DNA of 64,000 nucleotides from JANMES01 sp038329865 (GTDB lineage Bacteria; Planctomycetota; Phycisphaerae; Tepidisphaerales; Tepidisphaeraceae), in NCBI GenBank assembly GCA_038329865.1, contig JBBQNK010000017.1, forward strand, positions 24,163 through 88,162, read 5' to 3'. The first letter of the stretch is position 1. The number at the start of each line of letters is the position of its first letter. Under the pieces are notes generated by a model, which did no database searches, was not told the origin of the DNA, and saw nothing but the letters and a program-made list of their open reading frames with translations. Position numbers and translations under genes: made by a program. Shown here piece after piece: positions 26,240-33,242 of the stretch.

Positions 26240-27865
26240 ATGTCGAACATCGCAACTGAAAGTCCGGCCGTTTACGCGTGGGAAAGTCTTCCTGAAGATG
26301 TCGCCCATTCGCGCCTGTACAACCAGGATCTCGCGCCGACCAGGCCCGATCAGCGAAAGTGGTCGGTCTGGTCGATCACGGCGCTCTGGGTTTCGATGTG
26401 CGCGTGCATTCCCACCTACATGCTGGCCAGCGGGTTGATCGAAAACGGCATGAACTGGTGGCAGGCGATTCTGACGATTTTTCTGGCCAACGTGATCGTG
26501 CTGGTCCCGATGGTGCTCAACGCGCACGTCGGCGTGAAGTACGGAATTCCTTTTCCGGTCTACTGCCGCGCTGCCTTCGGCGTGAACGGCGCGAACGTGC
26601 CGGCGATGGTTCGCGCGCTGGTCGGCTGCGGATGGTTCGGCATCCAGTGCTGGATCGGCGGACAGGCGCTGTTTGCGATCGGCTGCATTTTTAAACCGCA
26701 TTGGGCCGATGCATCATGGCCCGTTCACTTGGGAGTGACCGCGCCGCAATTCGGCGCGTTCATGGCGTTCTGGCTGCTCAACATCATCGTCATCTTCGCG
26801 GGCATCAACTCGATCCGCTGGCTGCTGAACATCAAGGCGCCGCTGCTGATCATCCTCGGCTTCGTGCTGCTCGGCTGGGCGTACCATGCGGCCGGCGGGT
26901 TTGGTGACATGCTGCATAAGCCCTCAGCGTTCGTGCCCGGCGGGGCGAAACAGGGACTGTTCTGGAACACGTTCGCACTGGGCCTTACCGGCATGGTCGG
27001 CTTCTGGGCCACACTCTCGCTGAACATCCCCGACTTTTCCCGCTACGCGAAAAGCCAGCGCGACCAGGTCGTCGGCCAGGCGATCGGCCTGCCGCCGACG
27101 ATGGCCCTCTTCGCGTTCATCGGCGTGGCGGTGACCAGCGCTGCGTTCGTGATCTATCCGAACGTTGAAGGCGTCTGGAATCCATTGGTGTTGCTGCAAC
27201 AGTTTAAGAATCCCTGGGCGCTGGGCTTTTCAATGTCGGCCATCGTCATCGCCACGCTCGCGACCAACATCGCCGCCAACGTTGTAAGCCCGGCTAACGA
27301 CATCGCGCATCTCGCGCCGCGCTACATCGGCTTCCGTCTCGGCGGATTGATCACCGGAATCATCGGCGTCGTGATGATGCCCTGGTATCTGCTGGCCAAC
27401 GCGCACGTTTACATTGATACCTGGCTTGTCGGCATTTCCGGATTGCTCGGCGCGGTCGGCGGAATCCTCATCTGCGACTACTGGCTGCTCCGCCGGACGA
27501 AACTCGCGATCGCCGACCTGTTCCGCCCCGGCGGCCGGTACTCGTACGATCGCGGCATCAACTGGGCGGCCCTCATGGCGGTGGCGATCGCTGTCGCCTG
27601 CTGCGTCCCGGGCTTCTGCGACTCAGCCACCGGCGGGAAGGTGCTCAACGACAGCAACTGGACCGGCTACATCCTCAAAACCGCTTACAGCTACAGTGTG
27701 TTCGTCACCTTTGTCGTCGCGTTTGTGCTGTATGCGATCTTCATGGTCAGCCATCCGAACGTTTGGATGGCTACCGAATCCGCGCCGCCGATCGTTGTCG
27801 CCGTCCTTGAACCTGAATCTGAAAACGAACCGATCTTCCCGAACGAAGCTGTCCACCAACCGTGA
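26240..27865 (+). CDS. NCS1 family nucleobase/hydantoin:cation symporter
   Basis: 541 residues with about twelve hydrophobic helices. NCS1 hallmarks are YNQDLAPTRPDQRKWSVWSITALWVSM at the N-terminus, GIPFPVYCRAAFGVNGANVPAMVRA in helix 3 and GWFGIQCWIGGQA. The helix 6-8 region has DFSRYAKSQRDQVVGQAIGLPP. NCS1 carriers (Mhp1, PucI, CodB, Fur types) import uracil, cytosine, allantoin or hydantoins with Na+ or H+. Located between dihydropyrimidinase and PreA, uracil/thymine or dihydropyrimidines are the likely cargo. A long hydrophilic C-terminal tail (about 40 residues) is acidic. Confidence 0.92.
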   Translation: MSNIATESPAVYAWESLPEDVAHSRLYNQDLAPTRPDQRKWSVWSITALWVSMCACIPTYMLASGLIENGMNWWQAILTIFLANVIVLVPMVLNAHVGVKYGIPFPVYCRAAFGVNGANVPAMVRALVGCGWFGIQCWIGGQALFAIGCIFKPHWADASWPVHLGVTAPQFGAFMAFWLLNIIVIFAGINSIRWLLNIKAPLLIILGFVLLGWAYHAAGGFGDMLHKPSAFVPGGAKQGLFWNTFALGLTGMVGFWATLSLNIPDFSRYAKSQRDQVVGQAIGLPPTMALFAFIGVAVTSAAFVIYPNVEGVWNPLVLLQQFKNPWALGFSMSAIVIATLATNIAANVVSPANDIAHLAPRYIGFRLGGLITGIIGVVMMPWYLLANAHVYIDTWLVGISGLLGAVGGILICDYWLLRRTKLAIADLFRPGGRYSYDRGINWAALMAVAIAVACCVPGFCDSATGGKVLNDSNWTGYILKTAYSYSVFVTFVVAFVLYAIFMVSHPNVWMATESAPPIVVAVLEPESENEPIFPNEAVHQP

Positions 27866-27874
27866 GGCCGTTTT

Positions 27875-28996
27875 ATGCCGACCCTCGCCACCACCGTGAA
27901 CGGGATCAAACTCCCCAACCCTTTCGTCATCGGCTCCGGCCCGCCCGGCACGAACGCCAACGTGTGCGGCAAGGCGTTCGATGAAGGGTGGGGCGCGGTC
28001 ATCATCAAGACGATCTCGCTCGACAGCTCAAAGGTCGTCAATGTCGCGCCGCGCTACGCGCGCCTGCGCACGAGCACCAAGGAAGTCATCGGCTGGCAAA
28101 ACATCGAGCTGATTTCCGATCGGCCGTTCAGCGTGTGGCTCGATGAGCTGAAGTTGTTGAAGGATAAATACCCCGACGGCAAAGTGATCGCGTCGATCAT
28201 GGAGGAGTACAACAAGGACGCGTGGGTAGAGATCGTCGAGCGCGTGCAGGCCACCGGCGTGGCGGGGTTCGAGCTGAATTTTTCCTGCCCGCACGGCCTG
28301 CCCGAACGCAAAATGGGCGCGGCCATGGGGCAGGACAACGCCATCATGCACGAAGTCTGCGGCTGGGTGATGGGCGCTGCCAAGATCCCGGTCTGGGCGA
28401 AGCTCACACCGAACGTGACGAGCATTGCGCTAGGCGCTGAGGCGGCCCTCTCGGCCGGCTGCGATGGCGTGTCGGCGATCAACACCATCCTCAGCGTCAC
28501 CAGCGTCGATCTCGAAACGCTCCGCCCCGAACCGACAGTCGAAGGGTACAGCGTGCCCGGCGGCTACAGCTGCATGGCCGTCAAGCCGATCGCGCTGCGC
28601 ATGGTAAAAGAGTGCGCCGAGGTGATCCGCGACAAATTCCCCGGCAAATCCCTCAGCGCCATAGGCGGGGTCGAGAGCGGCAAAGACGCCGCGATGTTCA
28701 TCCTCCTCGGCGGCGACACCGTGCAGGTCTGCACCGGCGTGATGAAGTACGGCTACGACATGGTCAAACGCATGAAGGACGAACTCCTCAGCTTCATGGC
28801 CAAGCACAATTTCGAAACCATCAGCGATTTCAAGGGCCACAGTCTGCAGTACTTCACCACGCACGCGGACCTGGTGAAGCGCCAAGCCGAAGCCAAAGCT
28901 GCGGAGAAGGCCAAGGTCAAAGGCATGGTGGTGAAGGACACGGAATGGAAGGGCGATGAGTTCGTAAAGCAATCAGACGCACTGGCGAGGAACTAA
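27875..28996 (+). CDS. preA: Dihydropyrimidine dehydrogenase catalytic subunit PreA-type, without ferredoxin domain
   Basis: 373 residues with a dihydroorotate-dehydrogenase-like FMN barrel. MPTLATTVNGIKLPNPFVIGSGPPG starts it, and the catalytic loop NFSCPHGLPERKMGAAMGQ contains the Cys expected from mammalian DPYD and E. coli PreA. SAINTILS, SAIGGVESGKDA and LLGGDTVQVCTGVMKYGY complete the FMN/substrate site. It would reduce uracil or thymine to the dihydro form. E. coli PreA (about 410 residues) ends in two 4Fe-4S binding motifs; here the tail is Lys/Ala-rich with no CxxCxxC. No PreT partner is in the window, so the electron donor is unclear. It follows the permease by nine bases. Confidence 0.88.
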   Translation: MPTLATTVNGIKLPNPFVIGSGPPGTNANVCGKAFDEGWGAVIIKTISLDSSKVVNVAPRYARLRTSTKEVIGWQNIELISDRPFSVWLDELKLLKDKYPDGKVIASIMEEYNKDAWVEIVERVQATGVAGFELNFSCPHGLPERKMGAAMGQDNAIMHEVCGWVMGAAKIPVWAKLTPNVTSIALGAEAALSAGCDGVSAINTILSVTSVDLETLRPEPTVEGYSVPGGYSCMAVKPIALRMVKECAEVIRDKFPGKSLSAIGGVESGKDAAMFILLGGDTVQVCTGVMKYGYDMVKRMKDELLSFMAKHNFETISDFKGHSLQYFTTHADLVKRQAEAKAAEKAKVKGMVVKDTEWKGDEFVKQSDALARN

Positions 28997-29012
28997 CGTC
29001 GGCAGTTCCGAA

Positions 29013-30863
29013 TCAAGTTCGTCGGCTTCTTGCACCGAAGATAAGGAAAAGCCATACCAGGCAGATCAGCGCCACCGCCCAGCCGCTGTCGGGGATCGTG
29101 CCTTGGGTGAAGTGGTGAAGTGATTGCCCGAACGTCGGCGAGATGGCGGTGCCGAAGCCGCGGGCGTTGCCGTCGCGGAGCATCTGGTCCATTTCCATGT
29201 TCCACGAAAACGCGGTGATCAAGAAGTGCAGCCAAAGTGCGCCAATATCCACCGCCACCGCTGCCGCTGTCATGATCGACGCCCACAGCAAATATCGCTC
29301 GTGCATCATGGGAAAGACGGCGAAGTAGACAAGCCACGGCGCCGCCGCGGCGAGAAGGAACCGCCGATCGCGCTTACGCGCGTGCCAAGCGGCAGCGCCG
29401 GCGCACACTGCGATCAGCAAATAGCCGATCGTCGCCAGCAGCTCCTTGATCGTAAGCACCTGTGTCGTAAACGGCACTGTGGCGGCGAGATGATCCGAAT
29501 TCCAGCCGTAGCGGAGCGCCAGGATTGAAGCCACGCTCGACGGTTTGCCGTTCTCGAGATTCGGCATCTTGTCATAGCCGTAAACGAAACCGAGATTCAT
29601 CCAGGACATGCTGACCGGGAATAACAGCGGAATGCACCAGATCGCCGCGCCCAAACAGAATCCGCTGATCCACACCGCCCACCGCACGCGGGCAAACCGG
29701 CGAGTCTTCGCGAAGTACCTCGCGACCGCCCACAGCATCGGCCCGATCAGGATCGCGACGACGCACAACGTCACCGGCCCCCACGAAGGGGTCAGCCACA
29801 CCAGCCATGGAGATACGATCAATCCCGCTCCGAGCGCAAGCCCGATCAACCAGCGAATCGCCGCGCCGAACCGCAGTGAAAAGATCGGCCAAAGCACGAA
29901 AAACGGCGCGATGACGAGTTGCTGCCCTTTGAGCATCGCCCCCACGCCCACCAGCAGGCCGGCGATGAACCAGTTGTTTCGCGATGCGAAGAACACCGCC
30001 CAGATATAAAACGGAATCACCCACACGTCCCACGTCGGCCGGCCGAAGGAACTGAAGATCGAGGCGGCATTGAACCAGACCAGCGCCGCGGCGAGCAGCG
30101 CGACCCAATGGCCTTGAAAAAATCGGACCGGCAGCGGCGCAACCAGTGCGTCGTTGCCGGGCGGGGTAGAATCGGCCGGAGCGAAGACGATCGCGGACGG
30201 CGCGAGGGAATTTGCGTTTTCCGCGGGAATCACAGGTAGTGATTCGTTTTGTGGAATGCTTTCTTGCAACACGGGCGTCTTGCCCGTGTCAGTGCTCTTT
30301 TTCACAGGCGAACCGTCCAAGTTAGGACGAATATCATTTGAATGTGCCCGTCGTTCGCGCAGCCACTTCAAGCAGCGTTTCCCCGATTGCACCCAGGATC
30401 GCCACACCGCCTCCGGCCGAGGTTCTCGCTCTTTGCGAATCCACTGCCGTACGAGGAAGAACATTCCCACCGCCGCCGCGAATTCCATGAAGGCGTTGAA
30501 TCGCAGGAGCGGGGCGTTGAAGTCGTAATCTCTCCGCCATTGGGTTGCATCGGGAAATTTTGCCGTCGCCCAGCGGGCCCAGAGGGTCATCACGCCGAGG
30601 CGAAGCGGCACGTAGTCGAGGCCGTACCTTCTGTCGGGTGTGTCTCTGATGACGTTGTCGTAGAGGGAAAAGTATCCCTCTCGCGCCGCCTTTGAACCCC
30701 AGTTCCAGGCGTTGTCCATGTCAGCCGCGTAGTGGATCGTCGCAGACTGCTCCCAGGTCCACCGCCGAAGTTTCAGGCCGGCCACCGTCAACAACGCGAC
30801 GATCGCGAAAAATGCGAGGCAGGTCGCGATTTGGGCCGGGCGGATGCGTTTCATCGGAGCCAT
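29013..30863 (-). CDS. Multi-pass membrane glycosyltransferase-like protein
   Basis: About 616 residues from ATG 30863 (MAPMKRIRPAQIATCLAFFAIV); the ORF continues upstream into the divergent truD gene, so a later start is preferred. About ten to twelve hydrophobic helices are present. The first loop after helix 1 has HYAADMDNAWNWGSKAA, resembling the acidic loop of C-fold (GT39/GT87-type) polyprenyl-phosphate-sugar-dependent transferases. A hydrophilic insertion of roughly 90 residues (about 155-245) separates the first helices from the rest. Two more such proteins lie at 36087 and 45943. Donor and acceptor cannot be inferred. Confidence 0.7.
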   Translation of the reverse strand: MAPMKRIRPAQIATCLAFFAIVALLTVAGLKLRRWTWEQSATIHYAADMDNAWNWGSKAAREGYFSLYDNVIRDTPDRRYGLDYVPLRLGVMTLWARWATAKFPDATQWRRDYDFNAPLLRFNAFMEFAAAVGMFFLVRQWIRKEREPRPEAVWRSWVQSGKRCLKWLRERRAHSNDIRPNLDGSPVKKSTDTGKTPVLQESIPQNESLPVIPAENANSLAPSAIVFAPADSTPPGNDALVAPLPVRFFQGHWVALLAAALVWFNAASIFSSFGRPTWDVWVIPFYIWAVFFASRNNWFIAGLLVGVGAMLKGQQLVIAPFFVLWPIFSLRFGAAIRWLIGLALGAGLIVSPWLVWLTPSWGPVTLCVVAILIGPMLWAVARYFAKTRRFARVRWAVWISGFCLGAAIWCIPLLFPVSMSWMNLGFVYGYDKMPNLENGKPSSVASILALRYGWNSDHLAATVPFTTQVLTIKELLATIGYLLIAVCAGAAAWHARKRDRRFLLAAAAPWLVYFAVFPMMHERYLLWASIMTAAAVAVDIGALWLHFLITAFSWNMEMDQMLRDGNARGFGTAISPTFGQSLHHFTQGTIPDSGWAVALICLVWLFLIFGARSRRT

Positions 30864-30956
30864 ACGTTCGGAGGTCGGAGCGGAAATGTCAAAGCCGCCG
30901 TGGGGAGCGGGCATCGGCACGTTCTCTTCTCCGCCAAATCGGTTAGATTGGTCGGA

Positions 30957-32237
30957 ATGCAGCTTCCGTATCTCACCAAGGATTTCCCCGGCATCGGCGG
31001 TGTCCTCAAACAGCGAAACGAAGATTTCTTCGTCCAGGAAATCCCTGCCTACGAGCCCACCGGCGAGGGCGAGCACGTTTATTTCGAAATTCAAAAAATC
31101 GGCCTGACGACGTTCGAGGCGATCACCCGGATCGCCAAGGCGCTCAATGTTCCCACGCGCGATATCGGCTACGCGGGCCTGAAAGACGCGCGGGCGATCT
31201 CCCGGCAGGTGCTGTCACTCGCGGGCGTGAGCGAGCAGCAGGTGATGGATCTGCGGATCGACCGCCTCACCGTTCAATGGGCGGCGAGGCACGGCAACAA
31301 GCTGCGGCTGGGGCATCTGATCGGGAATCGCTTCGCGATTAAAATCCGCGAAGTAAATCCGACCGACGTCGTGAAACTCCAGCAGCCGCTGACAGTGCTG
31401 CAGCAGCGCGGCATGCCCAATTTCTTCGGCGAGCAACGCTTCGGCCGGCGCGGGAACAATCATTTGATCGGCGCGGCGCTGGTGCGCAACGACAATCCCG
31501 CCGTGCTGCAGCTATTGCTCGGCGATCCGCAGCCAGAGCTGGATGACGCGTACGAACTCAAGGCCCGCACGTTTTTCGCCAATCGGCAGAACGACGATTC
31601 CATGCACGCCTGGCCGCGTCATTGCGGCATGGAGCGGCGGATCCTGGCGCGGCTGATGAAAACCAAGAAGCCTAACAACGCCGTGAGAATGATCGATGAA
31701 AAGCTCCGCCGACTGTGGATTTCGGCGTTGCAGTCGCACATGTTCAATGCGGTTCTTGCAAAGCGGATCGATACACTCGACCAGGTTCAGCCCGGCGATC
31801 TCGCTTACAAACATGACAACGGCGCGTGCTTTCATGTTGAAGACGTAGCCGCCGAGCAGCCGCGCGCGGCCGCGTTCGAGATTAGCCCGACCGGGCCGCT
31901 GCTCGGGTATCGCATGACGATGCCCACGGGCGAGCCCGCGGCGATCGAGCAGGAAGTCTTCGACAGCGCCGGCCTGAAGCCGGGCGATTTCCGCAATGAC
32001 GGAATCGACCGCGTGAAAGGCGCCCGCCGGCCTCTTCGCGTGAAACCGACGGATGTATCGCTTGAATCGGGCGTGGACGAACACGGTGCACACATCACGA
32101 TCGCGTTCTCGCTGCCGGCCGGCTCATTCGCGACGGTGCTGCTGGGCGAGTTGATGAAATCGCCTGAAATCGCCGAGCCTGCGCCCGCCGATGCGGATTC
32201 CGAGGAAGAAGAATCGACCATTCCCGACCCGGCTTGA
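30957..32237 (+). CDS. truD: tRNA pseudouridine(13) synthase TruD
   Basis: 426 residues from ATG 30957 (MQLPYLTKDFPGIGGVLKQRNEDF); the longer reading from 30732 overlaps the divergent membrane protein gene. TruD makes pseudouridine 13 in tRNA. The catalytic Asp is Asp77 in GYAGLKDARA, and FFGEQRFGRRGNNHLIG plus the N-terminal NEDFFVQEIP are family signatures. Length is somewhat above E. coli TruD (349), mostly through the TRUD insertion and an acidic C-terminal tail (PAPADADSEEEES). A tRNA-Pro gene follows within 40 bases, a fitting but probably incidental neighbour. Confidence 0.94.
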   Translation: MQLPYLTKDFPGIGGVLKQRNEDFFVQEIPAYEPTGEGEHVYFEIQKIGLTTFEAITRIAKALNVPTRDIGYAGLKDARAISRQVLSLAGVSEQQVMDLRIDRLTVQWAARHGNKLRLGHLIGNRFAIKIREVNPTDVVKLQQPLTVLQQRGMPNFFGEQRFGRRGNNHLIGAALVRNDNPAVLQLLLGDPQPELDDAYELKARTFFANRQNDDSMHAWPRHCGMERRILARLMKTKKPNNAVRMIDEKLRRLWISALQSHMFNAVLAKRIDTLDQVQPGDLAYKHDNGACFHVEDVAAEQPRAAAFEISPTGPLLGYRMTMPTGEPAAIEQEVFDSAGLKPGDFRNDGIDRVKGARRPLRVKPTDVSLESGVDEHGAHITIAFSLPAGSFATVLLGELMKSPEIAEPAPADADSEEEESTIPDPA

Positions 32238-32273
32238 CAATGCCGCCCATCGGCCTGACAACTTGTGATAGCA

Positions 32274-32347
32274 CGGGGCGTAGCTCAGCTTGGTAGAGCG
32301 TCTGGTTTGGGACCAGAAGGTCGCAAGTTCGAATCTTGTCGCCCCGA
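32274..32347 (+). tRNA. tRNA-Pro (anticodon TGG)
   Basis: 74 bases that fold as a complete cloverleaf. The acceptor CGGGGCG pairs with CGCCCCG, the D-arm is GCTCAGCTTGGTAGAGC, and the anticodon stem TCTGG/CCAGA encloses TTTGGGA with anticodon TGG. The T-arm contains GTTCGAAT. The C1 start is typical of tRNA-Pro. The 3' CCA is not encoded (discriminator A, then ttcc). Confidence 0.95.
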
Positions 32348-32411
32348 TTCCTGCAAAACATCGCCGAACGATTCAACTGCATGTCAACTTATTTTTGAAG
32401 AGCGTAACTGC

Positions 32412-33074
32412 ATGGCCGAGTCAAAAGATGATTCGTTCCACGACGTTCGGTGGTCACCTCGCGTCAGCAGGGCGAAGATTCGACGGCTCTATGAATCCAC
32501 GTGCGAGGGTGTTTGGGACGAAGCGCTGATTGATGATGTCGGCATGACACTCTACATGCGGTGTCGCGACATCATGAACATTCACCGCGCGCAAACAGAA
32601 CGGAATGTGATCTGCCCGCGTTGCCAGCGACAGAGTGTCGAAACGCAAATCGCCCGCGCGGCCGATCTCGATGAATTGATGACCTGTCCTGTCTGCAAAT
32701 GGGCGATGAGTTGGCGGGACTATCACGGCTCGTTCGCCCGGCGTCAGCTCAATCCCGGCGGAGCGATTCGATCCTTTCAGAAGTTCATGGAGGATTTCGC
32801 CGCCGCCCGCGATGCGACGTCGAAGATGCTGGCGATCGACCTCATGGTTCATGGATTTCATTATTCCATTCGGCAGTTGCCCGACCAGCCAACCCGCGCT
32901 GCCGGCGTGAATCTCATCGAAGGCAAACTCGGAGATGTGGTTGAATTCCTGAATGAGTTGAGCGGGCTGAATCTGTCGCAGGAAAGCAGGAACACGCATG
33001 ATGTTTGGCGGAAGAAACAGGCGTCCATCCAGTGGGATGAGATTTTTGCGAGGAAGAGTCGCGTTGAGCAGTAG
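32412..33074 (+). CDS. Uncharacterised protein with zinc-ribbon (two CxxC)
   Basis: 220 residues from ATG 32412; upstream in-frame starts lie within the tRNA and are rejected. Residues 25-60 (KIRRLYESTCEGVWDEALIDD) precede a zinc ribbon formed by CPRC (near residue 72) and CPVC (near residue 96) followed by KWAMSWRDYHGSFARRQL. The C-terminal part is helical. Comparable zinc-ribbon proteins with an RLYE-DEELxD lead occur in other soil bacteria as hypothetical proteins; they may recognise nucleic acid. It stands alone between a tRNA and the beta-helix gene. Function is unknown. Confidence 0.75.
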   Translation: MAESKDDSFHDVRWSPRVSRAKIRRLYESTCEGVWDEALIDDVGMTLYMRCRDIMNIHRAQTERNVICPRCQRQSVETQIARAADLDELMTCPVCKWAMSWRDYHGSFARRQLNPGGAIRSFQKFMEDFAAARDATSKMLAIDLMVHGFHYSIRQLPDQPTRAAGVNLIEGKLGDVVEFLNELSGLNLSQESRNTHDVWRKKQASIQWDEIFARKSRVEQ

Positions 33075-33242
33075 TTAGAGCTTGCCGCACGTCGTCATCT
33101 TTAACGCGACGATGCGCAACGTTGCCCTCGCACGTAAAAGCAGTCATTGCGTGTTGGCAATTTTCGTGTTCAACGAATATGTACTGACGATTGTATTAAG
33201 TTACACTGAGAATAGTCGTACACCTCCATTTGCGGAAGAATC

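Noticed and set aside
24992..26701. Long minus-strand ORF (569 codons) opposite hydA and the NCS1 gene
   Set aside because: It spans two real genes in antisense, is Arg/His-rich and has no motif; it is a compositional shadow.
29013..31094. Full 693-codon reading of the membrane glycosyltransferase-like gene
   Set aside because: The first 77 codons overlap the truD coding region in antisense; a start at 30863 leaves a normal divergent gap.
32265..32411. Extending the zinc-ribbon protein upstream through the tRNA
   Set aside because: The segment is a complete tRNA-Pro gene; the ATG at 32412 begins the protein-like part.
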